Positions 43,686 to 53,991 of a stretch of 64,000 bases of DNA are shown in pieces. Made by a program: the position numbers and the translations under genes. Every line of letters starts with the position of its first letter. Positions within the stretch are counted from its first letter, which is position 1. Below the pieces are notes generated by a model. That model ran no database searches, was not told where the DNA came from, and worked only from the letters and a program-made list of their open reading frames with translations. The stretch is from Acidiluteibacter sp963716125 (GTDB taxonomy: Bacteria > Bacteroidota > Bacteroidia > Flavobacteriales_E > Vicingaceae), in contig OY970294.1 of assembly GCA_963716125.1 (NCBI GenBank), forward strand, positions 1,364,001-1,428,000, read 5' to 3'.

Positions 43686-45780
43686 ATGAAGAAAATAGCG
43701 TATGCGCTTAGTGCAGCATCTATTGCAATATTATTTGCCTGTGGAGATGCTCCAAAAAAAGAAGAATCTAAAGAGAATATGGAAGTGAATGCTAAAGAGG
43801 AAAACTCTAGCAGCGATGATTTTGAATATTTAGCAGAGCAATTTGCTGATTTGAAAATAGTAAGATATCAAATACCTGCCTTTGAGAGTTTAGATTTAAA
43901 ACAAAAAGAATTGTTGTATTATTTGTATCAAGCTGCTCTTTCAGGCAGAGAGATGATTTACGATCAAAATTACAAGCACAATCTAACTGTTAAAAGAACT
44001 TTGGAAGCAATAGTGGAAAACTTTAGCGGTGATACTGCATCTAAAGATTATAAAAATTTGATGGTTTACACCAAGAGAGTTTGGTTTTCCAATGGAATTC
44101 ATCATCATTATGGTAATGAAAAAATGATTCCTGAGTTTTCTCAAGAATTTTTCAAAAGCCAATTATCAGCTATTACAGCTGAAAAATTACCTTTGAGTAA
44201 TAGTGAAACTCCTGCTGAATTGGCAGAAAGAATTACTCCAATTATGTTTGATCCAACTATTGCGCCTAAAAAAGTGTCTTTAGATTCTAAGAGTGATTTG
44301 GTAACTAATTCTGCTGTAAACTTTTATGAAGGTGTTAATCAAAAAGAAGTAGAAGCTTTTTATGCTCAAAAACCTAAAGAGGGCAATCAACCCGAATGGG
44401 GATTGAACTCTAAAGTAATGAAAGAGAATGGCAAAGTTGTAGAGAAAACTTATATGGTAGGTGGGATGTATTCTCCAGCTATTGAAAAAATAGTTTTTTG
44501 GTTGGAGAAAGCTGCTAATGTTGCAGAAACGCCTCATCAAGCTGAAACTTTTAATAAATTAATAGCTTTTTACAAAAGTGGTAATGTAGCCGATTGGGAC
44601 AAATATAATATTTCTTGGATTGGCGATACTGTTGCAAGTGTGGATGCAGTAAATGGATTTATTGAGGTTTACAACGATCCATTGGGTTATAAAGGTTCTT
44701 TTGAATCAGTTGTTTCATTTAGAGATGAAGAAGCTACCAAAAGAATTGCTGCTGTTGGTTCTCAAGCGCAATGGTTTGAAGATAATTCTCCTTTGATTGA
44801 ATCACACAAAAAGAAAAATGTAAAAGGGATTACTGGAAAAGTTATTACTGTAATAGTCGAAAGTGGTGATGCATCTCCTTCAACGCCCATAGGAATTAAC
44901 TTACCTAATAGTGATTGGGTTAGAAAAGAGCACGGTTCTAAATCTGTGAATCTTGGCAACATTGTTCATGCTTATGAAATGGCTGCTAAAGAAGGAAAAA
45001 GTGCCTTGTCAGAATTTGCATATTCTCAAGAAGAGATAGACAGAGAGAAAAAATACGGCTCTATTGCTGATCTTCTACATACTGATTTACATGAAGTAAT
45101 AGGACACGCATCTGGACAAATAAATGAAGGGATTGGAACTCCTAAAGAAACTTTAAAAAACTATGCTTCAACTTTAGAGGAAGGTAGAGCTGAATTTAGT
45201 AGCATTATATTACTTACCTGATCACAAATTGCAAGATATGGGTCTGATTGATTCAGATGATGTAGGTAAAACTGCTTACGACAGTTACATCAGAAATGGT
45301 ATGATGTTACAATTGAGAAGAATCAGTAAAGGTAAGAACATTGAAGAAGCTCACATGCGTAACAGACAAATGATAGCGCAATGGGTGTATGAAAAAGGTA
45401 AAGCCGATAACGTAATTGAAAAGAAAACTAAAGAAGGTAAAACTTATTTTGTAGTAAACGATTATGCTAAATTGAGAACTTTATTTGGTGATTTGTTAAG
45501 AGAATTGCAAAGAATCAAGAGTGAAGGCGATTATGCAGCTGGCAAAAATTTGGTAGAAACTTACGGAGTAAAAGTTGACCCTGTATTACACCAAGAGGTG
45601 TTAGACAGATATGCTACTTTAAATCAAGCTGCCTACGGTGGTTTTATCAATCCAGTGTTGAAAGCGGAAATGGATAAAGATGGAAAAGTGACTAATGTAA
45701 CTGTTGAGTATCCAAGAGATTTTAAAACTCAAATGATGTATTATGCTAAAAATTATTCTTTTTTGCCTAATTACAACTAA
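43686..45780 (+). pseudogene. Dipeptidyl-peptidase III family (M49) lipoprotein, single-base frameshift
   Basis: Two frames make one ~698-residue M49 zinc peptidase. The first (43686-45221) has a lipobox (AILFACGDAPKK), the zinc motif HEVIGH (from residue 469) and LEEGRAE. The second (to 45780) continues LVALYYLPDHKLQDMGLIDS to the C-terminus. At 45195-45197 the run TTT has one T too many: GAA TTA GTA GCA would read ELVALYY in frame. Everything else is intact, so this may be a sequencing error. DPP III removes dipeptides from short peptides; the lipoprotein signal places it outside the cytoplasm. Confidence 0.88.
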
Positions 45781-45800
45781 GTTAGATAATAACAAAATAA

Positions 45801-45838
45801 AAAAACCGCAATGAGCTTTTGCTCATTGCGGTTTTTTT
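45801..45838. terminator. Strong rho-independent terminator after DPP III
   Basis: A-run, CCGCAATGAGC, TTTT loop, GCTCATTGCGG, T-run: a perfect 11-bp stem. Confidence 0.92.
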
Positions 45839-45949
45839 ATAATTTAAAATTGAGAAATAATGGTCAATTACTTCTTTTTGCGAAACAAAACATATATCAA
45901 TTTCTAAGACCTAAATCTAAAGTCTAACATCTAAGGTCTAATGCCTCGA

Positions 45950-46702
45950 TTAGTCTTCCGTCAAATAAAACTCCAAAAGTATTTCTGATTGATTGAAAAA
46001 AACTAAACGCTGATCCATTTGTTCGATTCGGTTAGTTTCCTGTATAGCATTAACAAAAGTACTTTCAACATCCATCATAGGACAACCCATTTTTGTAGTT
46101 GCAAGCTTAGAAAAAGTTACTTGATTTTCTTTTATTTTAAAATAACCATTCAAAGAATTGCAGCCTGTACTACCATTTATATATCCTTTTTCTTGATTTA
46201 AAATAATAAAAGGTTTTTCGCCCATTTCGTTCAATCGACTATTATCAATGCCTGCTATTTTTGTTAAATTCCATTTTTGATTGATATTTAAAGGTAGATT
46301 TCCGCTTTTTAAGCAAGCCATTAAATTTTCTCCATTTGTGGTTATAAAAACTGTTCTACCATACTTTATATTAGTTTCAGGATCAATGCATTCTTCATAA
46401 CGGATAGTATATTGTAAAATACTTTCATCAGCAATAGTAAAAAATCTTTGTTCACCGCCATCAAATGCTTCCTCATGTGAACCTATTTCCATGTTGTCTA
46501 TCAAAACTTTTTCAGCTCTTACAAATTTAACGGTATTGTCACTATAAATTTTAAACTTCCAATCTTCATTATTTGCTTTATACTTTACAAATTTCACATC
46601 TTCAGTTGGTTCTATAGTGGTTTCTACAGTTTTTTGCGTCTTTTCTTTTGCTTTACATGCAAATAGAACAATGGCGACTAGTATTATTGACCAATTTTTC
46701 AT
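45950..46702 (-). CDS. META-domain (HslJ-like) lipoprotein
   Basis: 250 residues with a lipobox (ILVAIVLFACKAKEK). The middle has a COG3650-like beta region (YKANNEDWKFKIYSDNTVKF ... YTIRYEECIDPETNIKYG). The C-terminal third is a META/HslJ domain: QKWNLTKIAGID, KPFIILNQEKGYINGSTGCN, TKMGCPMMDVESTFVNAIQE. Such proteins are envelope stress or housekeeping lipoproteins with no known enzymatic activity. Divergent from truA. Confidence 0.82.
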   Translation of the reverse strand: MKNWSIILVAIVLFACKAKEKTQKTVETTIEPTEDVKFVKYKANNEDWKFKIYSDNTVKFVRAEKVLIDNMEIGSHEEAFDGGEQRFFTIADESILQYTIRYEECIDPETNIKYGRTVFITTNGENLMACLKSGNLPLNINQKWNLTKIAGIDNSRLNEMGEKPFIILNQEKGYINGSTGCNSLNGYFKIKENQVTFSKLATTKMGCPMMDVESTFVNAIQETNRIEQMDQRLVFFNQSEILLEFYLTED

Positions 46703-46763
46703 ATTTATTTTAGATTTTTATTTTAGTTATGAATTGCAAATTTAGTTAAAGCATATTTTAGCT

Positions 46764-46771
46764 TAACTTTG
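46764..46771 (+). promoter_or_regulatory. Candidate -7 element of truA
   Basis: TAACTTTG, exact TAnnTTTG, 20 bp before the ATG at 46792. Confidence 0.5.
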
Positions 46772-46791
46772 TTCGCTGAATTAATTTTTAA

Positions 46792-47538
46792 ATGCCTCGA
46801 TATTTTATTCAACTAAGTTTTAAAGGAACACATTACCATGGTTGGCAAATTCAAAAGAATGCGCCATCGGTTCAAGCTGAAATACAAAAATGTCTTTCTA
46901 TTATTTTACAAAAAGAAATAGAGATAGTTGGAGCCGGCAGAACGGATGCAGGAGTTCATGCAAAAATGATGATTGCTCATTTTGAAAATGATGAAAATTT
47001 GGATGTTCATCAAATTCAATTTAAATTAAACAATCTACTTCCTCAAAATATTGCCATTCAAAATATTGCCGAAGTAGAATCAGATTTACATGCAAGATTT
47101 TCAGCTATTTCAAGATCTTATGAATATCACATTCATCAACAAAAAAATCCTTTTAAAGAAAATAGATCTTACTATTTTAATTTACCTTTAGATTTGGATA
47201 AAATGAATGAAGCCGCTGAAGTTTTACTTGATTTTAAAGATTTTTCAGCTTTTAGCAAATCAAAAACACAAACTTTCACCAACGATTGCACCATTACTGA
47301 AGCTTATTGGATCAATACTGGTGAAGAATTGATTTTCAATATTACTGCTAACCGGTTTTTGAGAAATATGGTTAGAGCCATCGTAGGTACATTGATAGAA
47401 GTAGGGTTGAATAAAATCAATCTTCAAGATTTAAAAGAAATTATAGCATCAAAAAATAGGAGTAATGCTGGAACTTCGGCACCTGCTTGCGGATTATATT
47501 TGAACCAAGTAAAATACCCAATAGAAGTTTTTAAATAG
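46792..47538 (+). CDS. truA: tRNA pseudouridine(38-40) synthase
   Basis: 248 residues. YFIQLSFKGTHYHGWQIQ is the family start, GAGRTDAGVHA contains the catalytic Asp, and SAISRSYEYHI, NRFLRNMVRAIVGTLIEVG and APACGLYLNQVKYP complete TruA. Cytoplasmic tRNA modification. The ABC exporter gene starts 13 bp later with its own promoter box. Confidence 0.96.
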   Translation: MPRYFIQLSFKGTHYHGWQIQKNAPSVQAEIQKCLSIILQKEIEIVGAGRTDAGVHAKMMIAHFENDENLDVHQIQFKLNNLLPQNIAIQNIAEVESDLHARFSAISRSYEYHIHQQKNPFKENRSYYFNLPLDLDKMNEAAEVLLDFKDFSAFSKSKTQTFTNDCTITEAYWINTGEELIFNITANRFLRNMVRAIVGTLIEVGLNKINLQDLKEIIASKNRSNAGTSAPACGLYLNQVKYPIEVFK

Positions 47539-47539
47539 A

Positions 47540-47547
47540 TAACTTTG
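47540..47547 (+). promoter_or_regulatory. Candidate -7 element giving a leaderless ABC-transporter mRNA
   Basis: TAACTTTG, exact TAnnTTTG, ends only 4 bp before the ATG at 47552. If used, transcription would start at or next to the start codon. Confidence 0.4.
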
Positions 47548-47551
47548 CAGC

Positions 47552-49342
47552 ATGAGTGGAGTAAGTGGAAAAGCCCTTGATTTGCCAATTTTAAAACGTG
47601 TTTTAAGTTTTGTAAAGCCTTATAAGGTTACATTTTACATTACAGCTTTCTTAACTATATTACTTGCTTTTTCAGCTCCTATTCGTCCTATTATTATTCA
47701 ACGAATCATTGATAATGAATTGTTGACTGGAGATATGCAAGGTCTTTTTAATTTGACCATGCTGCTAATTGGAATTTTAATTGTAGAAGCTATCATACAA
47801 TTTTTTCAGTCGTATTTGACTTCTTGGTTGGGGCAATCGGTCATTAAGGATATGAGAACCCAATTGTATAAAAAGGTTTTAAATTTCAAATTACAATACT
47901 TTGACAATACAGCCTTGGGAACTTTAGTAACTCGTGTAGTTTCTGATATTGAAACCATTGCGGATGTTTTCTCTCAAGGATTATTAGAAATAATTGGAGA
48001 TATTCTAAAACTTGTAGTGGTTATTGCAGTAATGCTTTACACTGATTGGCAATTGACATTGATTTGTCTAATTCCAATTCCAATTTTAATAGCTTCTACA
48101 TCAGTATTTAAAAAAGTTATCAAAACTGCTTTTCAAGAGGTGAGAACGCAAGTTTCTCGATTGAATGCTTTTGTACAAGAGCATGTAACAGGCATGAAAA
48201 TCATTCAAATTTTCAATAGAGAAGAATTGGAGATGAAACGATTTGAAAAGATCAATAAAAAGCATAGAAATGCGCATATTAGAACAGTATGGGCATATAG
48301 CATTTTCTTTCCAATAGTGGATATGCTTTCAGCTGGTTCATTAGCTTTACTGGTTTGGTGGGGCGCAGGGCAATTGGCAGAGGCACAAGTAACTAATGTT
48401 GCTACCGAGGTAAGTTTGGGAGTGCTTTTTCAGTTTATCTTGTACATTTATATGTTGTATCGTCCTATCCGTCAGTTGGCTGATAGATTTAATACGTTAC
48501 AAATGGGAATGGTAAGTTCTGAAAGAGTATTTAATGTGTTAGACACCGTTTCAACCATTGAAGATTCAGGAACCAAATTAGCAGATAATATTAAAGGAGT
48601 CATTGAGTTTGAAAATGTAAGTTTTGCATATGTTGATGAAGATTACGTGTTAAAAGATATTTCCTTTAAAGTGGAAGTGGGGCAAACGGTTGCATTTGTA
48701 GGAGCTACTGGTTCAGGCAAAACATCTACCATCAATTTATTAGGACGATTTTATGAATTTCAAAAAGGTAGAATTTTAATTGATAGCATTGATATCAAGG
48801 ATTATAAAGTTGATTCTTTGAGAAAAAGTATGGCCATTGTCTTGCAAGATATTTTCTTATTCTCTGATACTATTTATAACAATATAACACTTAATAATCC
48901 TGAAATAAGTAGAGAAGAGGTAATAGAAGCTGCCAAAATCGTAGGGGCACATCATTTTATATCTAAACTTCCAGGTGCTTATGATTATGATGTGAGAGAA
49001 AGAGGAGGAATGCTTTCTGTAGGTCAGCGGCAATTAATTTCTTTTATCAGAGCGTATGTGCATCAACCAAAAATTTTAATATTAGATGAAGCTACCTCTT
49101 CTATTGATACAGAATCGGAATTATTAATTCAAAAAGCCACTGATATTTTAACGCAAGGAAGAACTTCTATTGTAATTGCTCATCGATTGTCAACCATTCA
49201 AAAAGCAGATAAAATAATAGTTTTAGAAAAAGGAAAAATCTTAGAAGAGGGCAACCATCAAGAACTCTTAGAAAAAGACGGGCATTACCGTCAATTATTC
49301 GAATTGCAGTTTAAAGAAGAAGCTTTGCAAGGGAATAGTTAG
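47552..49342 (+). CDS. ABC exporter, fused permease and ATPase (MsbA/LmrA-like)
   Basis: 596 residues: six membrane helices in the first ~330 residues, then one nucleotide-binding domain with Walker A GATGSGKTS, signature LSVGQRQLISF, Walker B ILILDEATSSID and a H-loop in VIAHRLST. It would work as a dimer exporting lipid, peptide or drug; the substrate is not evident. The protein has no extra domain and no partner gene nearby. Confidence 0.94.
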   Translation: MSGVSGKALDLPILKRVLSFVKPYKVTFYITAFLTILLAFSAPIRPIIIQRIIDNELLTGDMQGLFNLTMLLIGILIVEAIIQFFQSYLTSWLGQSVIKDMRTQLYKKVLNFKLQYFDNTALGTLVTRVVSDIETIADVFSQGLLEIIGDILKLVVVIAVMLYTDWQLTLICLIPIPILIASTSVFKKVIKTAFQEVRTQVSRLNAFVQEHVTGMKIIQIFNREELEMKRFEKINKKHRNAHIRTVWAYSIFFPIVDMLSAGSLALLVWWGAGQLAEAQVTNVATEVSLGVLFQFILYIYMLYRPIRQLADRFNTLQMGMVSSERVFNVLDTVSTIEDSGTKLADNIKGVIEFENVSFAYVDEDYVLKDISFKVEVGQTVAFVGATGSGKTSTINLLGRFYEFQKGRILIDSIDIKDYKVDSLRKSMAIVLQDIFLFSDTIYNNITLNNPEISREEVIEAAKIVGAHHFISKLPGAYDYDVRERGGMLSVGQRQLISFIRAYVHQPKILILDEATSSIDTESELLIQKATDILTQGRTSIVIAHRLSTIQKADKIIVLEKGKILEEGNHQELLEKDGHYRQLFELQFKEEALQGNS

Positions 49343-49530
49343 TTGATTTTAATCGAGTTTTTTTAACGTTTGTTTTTAAATTAAAAAATTATTCTTAACT
49401 TGCGTTTTAATATGAATGCAATTATTAGAAATATCGGTTTTAATATCTTGTTAGATAAATTCTATTATGCATTTTATTTAATGTTTTCAATTAGCAAAAA
49501 GCTGAAGTTGAATGAAAGCCAAATAAGAAC

Positions 49531-49554
49531 CTCTCTCTCTCTCTCTCTCTCTCT
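49531..49554 (+). repeat. (CT)12 dinucleotide microsatellite
   Basis: Twelve perfect CT units in the ~400-bp stretch (49343-49745) between the ABC exporter and a lipoprotein gene. I see no supported gene in that stretch: a frame from 49400 to 49687 reads through the repeat as Ser-Leu but has no recognisable feature. Such tracts gain and lose units readily. Confidence 0.9.
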
Positions 49555-49745
49555 ACCAAATAAGAGTTTTAAAAAGTACTGTAATTTAGATATAATAAAT
49601 AATGGATTGGGATATTTAAAAAATCTAAATAGATTATTTGTCAATAAAGCCAATGAAGTCCCGAGCTATTTATTTTTATACAATTAATACGATAACAATT
49701 TTATTAGATAAAAATAAATAAAAAATTAAAACAACAAAATATATA

Positions 49746-50763
49746 GTGTTAATAGGAGCGATAGCTTTTCTATTAACTTCTTGCGAAAAGGAAAATTTAA
49801 ACACAGAAAATAATAATTTATCAAAAAATAAAGTAAGTAACACTGACAAAGCATCAACAACAATACCGGGTCTTCAAGATTTTATTGATGATGTAGTAGA
49901 TGACGAAGTAAGTCCTGGAAATCTTAATCTAGTTGATGCCATATTATTTACTGAAGCTGGTTTGAACCTTGAATTTACCAATACAACAGATGAATTGATA
50001 GAATATGATAGTTACCAAATTGAAACTAATTTGAGTACTACAGCTACTATAAGTTCAGGAACAGTAGATGGAACAACATTATTAACTTTTTATAATGATT
50101 TAAAAAGTGAAGTAGACGCTTTGGGAACATTAAATTATGGAGCTGGAGATACATATGTAGCCGCAATTGACATTGAATTTTATGAAGACTTTGATCCTGA
50201 TAATATTTTGGTTCAAGTTGCTTTTGCAAAAAAAAAATATTCCGCCACCACCGCCAAATCCTTGCGCATATTATGGAGACTACTATATAATAGATAATGA
50301 TGGACCTTGTGGCAATGGTTGGGGCTTAAATCAAAATTCGGATGCTCAAAATGAAATCAGTAAAAGAGTGAGTTCTAAAGTTTGTAATTCTTGTTTCGAT
50401 TTATGCGATGATGGCATGTATTGGTATGATATAGAGATTTCACCAAGTAGGTCACAATACACTAAAAAAGCCTATGACATTTTATTTAATTTTTATGAAA
50501 GTACAGATAAAGATGCATGTATGACGGAAGCTAAACAATTGTCTATAGAACAACAAATAGAAGCGTGGAGTTGTTTAAATTTTCTTCATTATACACATTG
50601 GGGTACTGCTATTGGTATAAAAAGAAATTGGGTAGAGGAACATCAATTTTATGATCAGAGATCGCCAATTTCTCCTAAGCCTTTAACTTATGCTTTTAAG
50701 CATAAAATAGTTCGTGCTAATTGTATAGCATTAACTCAATCTGCATTAAATACAACTTACTAA
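49746..50763 (+). pseudogene. Lipoprotein of unknown function, frame broken at an A10 tract
   Basis: The first frame (49746-50297) starts at a GTG with a lipobox (LIGAIAFLLTSCEKE) and continues to VQVAFAKKK. A ten-A run (50228-50237) follows. One A fewer would continue into PPPPPNPCAYYGDYY and a Cys-rich C-terminal part (VCNSCFDLCDD ... ACMTEAKQLSIEQQIEAWSC) ending at 50763, giving ~338 residues. No family recognised. The codons before the GTG encode KIKTTKYI, which would complete the signal peptide, so the annotated start may also be wrong. It is followed 2 bp later by a T9SS cargo gene. Confidence 0.7.
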
Positions 50764-50765
50764 TT

Positions 50766-52286
50766 ATGAAAAAAATACCAATTTTAATTCTTATACTTAT
50801 CCTTGGGCTGAAACTTTCAGCTCAAGGATTTGATTTGACAATAAAAAGTAATTACAGTAACTTTTCAAATGCTTATGTAATTGAAAAAGATAATAATTTT
50901 TACTTTACTGTAGGTACTGATATTAGCACAAATTTTACAAATGTTTGGACAAAAATTTATAAGATGAATCAATTCGGTATATTGGTAGACAGTATGAATT
51001 TGCCATATGCTATTCATGATATGAAATTATTTAATCAAAATATTTACTTTGTAGGTGAGACCGGCTTGACTAAAACTGTGGTATTTGGTAAAGTTGATAT
51101 TCAACTTTTTGATACATTAAATTTAAAACATATTGTGTCCTTAGATTATAAAACACCATTAAAGCTAAAATATATGAATTATTGCAGCTGCTTTACAGTT
51201 TCAGGCTCTTCATCAAAAACATATAATCCTCGTTTAAATTATGGTTTTATATTACAAGTTGATAGCAACTTTAATTATCTACAAGAAAAAAAATATTATT
51301 ATTTTAATGATACAACAGGACCACTAATTTGGGATTTTAACGAACGTGATGATAAGATGGGAATTCAAATAATGACCGAGTTTATGGGAAATGTATCACA
51401 AGGAGGTTATTATTCTCAAACATTGTATTCATTAGATAGCAGTCTCAACATAGATACAACAGCAATTATACAATTATCTACACCAAATATTTATGGAACA
51501 TTTCCATTCATAGTTTTTAATCCAAGTAATAGAGTTAATATTTACGGAGGCTCTTCAAATCTGGTAAAACTGACCGATAGTACTTTCTTAGCAGCTGGCC
51601 CCACTATTTATGACGTGAATGTTAATGGTGTATTTAGATCTGGAGAGCAGGATATGATTTATATGATATTAGATAATAGGTTTAATATAACTTACGCAGC
51701 TCCATTAGGAAGAAGACCTGATACAATAGAGATATCTGGAGCCTCAACTATGTTGGACAAATATGGAAAATATGCTTATGTTGCCAATAGTTCAGGAAAA
51801 GGATTTAGTGCATCTTTTGCTTTATCCAAAATTGATGAAAGTGGTACGGAGATATGGACTAAATATTATAAAAAGGGGAATGTTTCATATCCAACTTCAT
51901 TACGAGCTACTTTAGATGGTGGGGTAATGCTAATTGGGCCAACTTTTGTAAGTGCCACTCCTAACCTCAATTATGACATTTATGTATTAAAGGTGGATAG
52001 TAATGGGAATATGGGGTCAGTAGGTTTTGCAGATAATAAAATTTCAGAATTAGATTTTCAAATTTATCCCAATCCAACAGAAAGTGAAATTCATTTGCAA
52101 AAGCTGAATCAGTTTATGCCTTATGATTTTACACTATTTGATATCTATGGTAAAGAGCTAATCTCTTTTAATTGGCAAGAAGATTTTTCAACTATTTCAA
52201 TTGAAAATTTTGCCAAAGGAGTTTATATTTATCAAATTAAAGATAAGAAGGGTAGAACCGCTAGTGGTAAAATTGTCAAAAAGTAA
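50766..52286 (+). CDS. Secreted protein with T9SS type A sorting domain
   Basis: 506 residues from the ATG at 50766, with a signal peptide (MKKIPILILILILGLKLSAQ). A long beta-rich body follows, with repeated strand-turn units (FYFTVGTDIST, YLQEKKYYYFNDTTG, TSLRATLDGGVMLIGPTFVS) that could be a propeller. The C-terminal ~75 residues are a Por-secretion sorting domain: DFQIYPNPTESEIHLQ, FTLFDIYGKEL, FAKGVYIYQIKDKKG, KIVKK. It is exported through T9SS and anchored or released outside. Confidence 0.88.
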   Translation: MKKIPILILILILGLKLSAQGFDLTIKSNYSNFSNAYVIEKDNNFYFTVGTDISTNFTNVWTKIYKMNQFGILVDSMNLPYAIHDMKLFNQNIYFVGETGLTKTVVFGKVDIQLFDTLNLKHIVSLDYKTPLKLKYMNYCSCFTVSGSSSKTYNPRLNYGFILQVDSNFNYLQEKKYYYFNDTTGPLIWDFNERDDKMGIQIMTEFMGNVSQGGYYSQTLYSLDSSLNIDTTAIIQLSTPNIYGTFPFIVFNPSNRVNIYGGSSNLVKLTDSTFLAAGPTIYDVNVNGVFRSGEQDMIYMILDNRFNITYAAPLGRRPDTIEISGASTMLDKYGKYAYVANSSGKGFSASFALSKIDESGTEIWTKYYKKGNVSYPTSLRATLDGGVMLIGPTFVSATPNLNYDIYVLKVDSNGNMGSVGFADNKISELDFQIYPNPTESEIHLQKLNQFMPYDFTLFDIYGKELISFNWQEDFSTISIENFAKGVYIYQIKDKKGRTASGKIVKK

Positions 52287-52331
52287 TTGGTACACCTTTA
52301 TTTATCAAAAATAGCTTCTTAATTTAAGAGG

Positions 52332-52541
52332 CTATTTTTCTTCCTTTTTATTACTACTAAAACCTAAAGCCTTATAAATAGGGCAAAAATTAAAGATGGT
52401 GGTTAATAATAATATTCCGCTAAGTAATAACAATATAAAGCCAAATACGCCTCCTATAAATCCCATAATGAATAGGGTAGCAATTATAGCTGCTAAAAAA
52501 ACTCTAATAATTCTATCGGTTAAGCCCAGATTTTTTTTCAT
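52332..52541 (-). CDS. DUF2892 (YgaP-like) inner-membrane protein
   Basis: 69 residues from the ATG at 52541 (MKKNLGLTDRIIRVFLAAII). Two hydrophobic helices with CPIYKALGF at the end are typical of the YgaP membrane domain (DUF2892). A longer frame upstream to 52664 is out of keeping with family length. Sulfur-related in some hosts; function here is unknown. Divergent from egtB. Confidence 0.85.
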   Translation of the reverse strand: MKKNLGLTDRIIRVFLAAIIATLFIMGFIGGVFGFILLLLSGILLLTTIFNFCPIYKALGFSSNKKEEK

Positions 52542-52675
52542 TTCCAATTGATTTAATTCTTGGGTTAAAATTCCACAAATTAATTTAAATGAGTGAATGT
52601 CTTTTGTAGGATTTTTAAATGGCTTAAATTTTGGGTATTTTGTACCAGATTTAATTTTATACAAACAAAAATTGA

Positions 52676-53971
52676 ATGGAACAATTGAAAGATACCATTG
52701 TTTTAACAGATGTGAAAACGAGCTTGATAAATCGGTTTAATAAAATCAGAGCAAGAACGGAGCTAATTTGTGAGCCCCTAGCTACAGAAGATTATGTAGT
52801 GCAACCTATTGTGGATGTGAGTCCACCAAAATGGCATTTGGGACACACTACGTGGTTTTTTGAAAATTTTATTTTAAAAAATCACATGTCCAAATATGAA
52901 CTTTTTCATTCCGACTTTAATTATGTATTCAACAGTTATTATGAAAGTGTAGGCGCCAGATTAGTACGAACCGATAGGGGTAATTTAAGTCGCCCAACTA
53001 CTGCTGAGGTTTATAATTATCGAAAGTATGTTAATGAGCATATGAATAATCTCTTTGATGGGAATTATGAAATAACTGATGAGGTATTAACTATATTAGA
53101 ATTAGGTTTAAACCATGAAGAGCAACACCAAGAATTATTGGTTTATGATATAAAATATATTTTGGGTAATAACCCACTTTTTCCAAAATACAAAGAGAAT
53201 AATAATTTAAAAAAATCTGCTTATGCCACTGATTTAAAATTTTTAGAAATAAAAGAAGGAATTTATGACATAGGATTTGAAGGAGATAGTTTTCATTTCG
53301 ATAATGAGGAATCAAAACATAAAATATATATAAATCCTGTTGCAATCGCCAATAGATTAGTTACCAATAGTGAGTTTTTAGAATTTATAGAAGATGGTGG
53401 ATATAAAAATTTTAAATATTGGTTGTCTGAAGGATGGGAATGGGTGAATCAGAATAAAATAACTGCTCCACTTTATTGGTATCAAATAGATGAAGAATGG
53501 ATGAATTATCAATTAAATGGCTTTAAAGAAATCGATTGGAATCAACCAGTGATGCATATTAGCTTTTATGAGGCCGATGCTTTTGCTAAATGGAAAGCTT
53601 CCGAACCTAATGGAAAAGGGATAAAGCTGCCAACAGAATTTGAGTGGGAAGTGGCATCTAAAATTCATGGAGAATTAAATCCTAATTATTTTATGGAAGG
53701 CTCTGATTTAAGTCCTCAAGTGGAGCAGAAAACAAATTTTTGCGGTAACTTATGGGAATGGACAGAAAGTGCTTACCGACCTTACCCAAATTATTCTCCA
53801 CCCGAAGGTGCTTTGGGAGAATATAATGGAAAATTTATGGTCAATCAGATGGTTTTGAGAGGTGGTTCGGTTGCTACTCCAATTCATCATTTTAGACCAA
53901 CATATAGAAACTTTTTTCATCCACATTTAAGGTGGATGTTCAGTGGATTTCGCTTGGCAAAATCCTTATAA
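52676..53971 (+). CDS. egtB: Ergothioneine biosynthesis sulfoxide synthase EgtB
   Basis: 431 residues. The N-terminal DinB-like domain has PPKWHLGHTTWFFENF and LNHEEQHQELL, which together supply the three iron His (HX3HXE type). The C-terminal FGE-sulfatase domain ends in NFCGNLWEWTESAY and FRPTYRNFFHPHLRWMFSGFRLA. The non-haem iron enzyme couples a thiol (gamma-glutamylcysteine or cysteine) to N-trimethylhistidine using oxygen. egtD follows 20 bp later. No EgtA, EgtC or EgtE is in the window. Confidence 0.93.
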   Translation: MEQLKDTIVLTDVKTSLINRFNKIRARTELICEPLATEDYVVQPIVDVSPPKWHLGHTTWFFENFILKNHMSKYELFHSDFNYVFNSYYESVGARLVRTDRGNLSRPTTAEVYNYRKYVNEHMNNLFDGNYEITDEVLTILELGLNHEEQHQELLVYDIKYILGNNPLFPKYKENNNLKKSAYATDLKFLEIKEGIYDIGFEGDSFHFDNEESKHKIYINPVAIANRLVTNSEFLEFIEDGGYKNFKYWLSEGWEWVNQNKITAPLYWYQIDEEWMNYQLNGFKEIDWNQPVMHISFYEADAFAKWKASEPNGKGIKLPTEFEWEVASKIHGELNPNYFMEGSDLSPQVEQKTNFCGNLWEWTESAYRPYPNYSPPEGALGEYNGKFMVNQMVLRGGSVATPIHHFRPTYRNFFHPHLRWMFSGFRLAKSL

Positions 53972-53991
53972 AAAATTATTTACTAAAAGAA

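Noticed and set aside
43686..45780. Programmed frameshift in DPP III
   Set aside because: There is no slippery heptamer or following structure that I can see; an extra T in TTT explains it.
49400..49687. Open frame through the (CT)12 repeat as a gene
   Set aside because: The Ser-Leu run is repeat-derived, the rest has no recognisable feature, and there is no convincing promoter.
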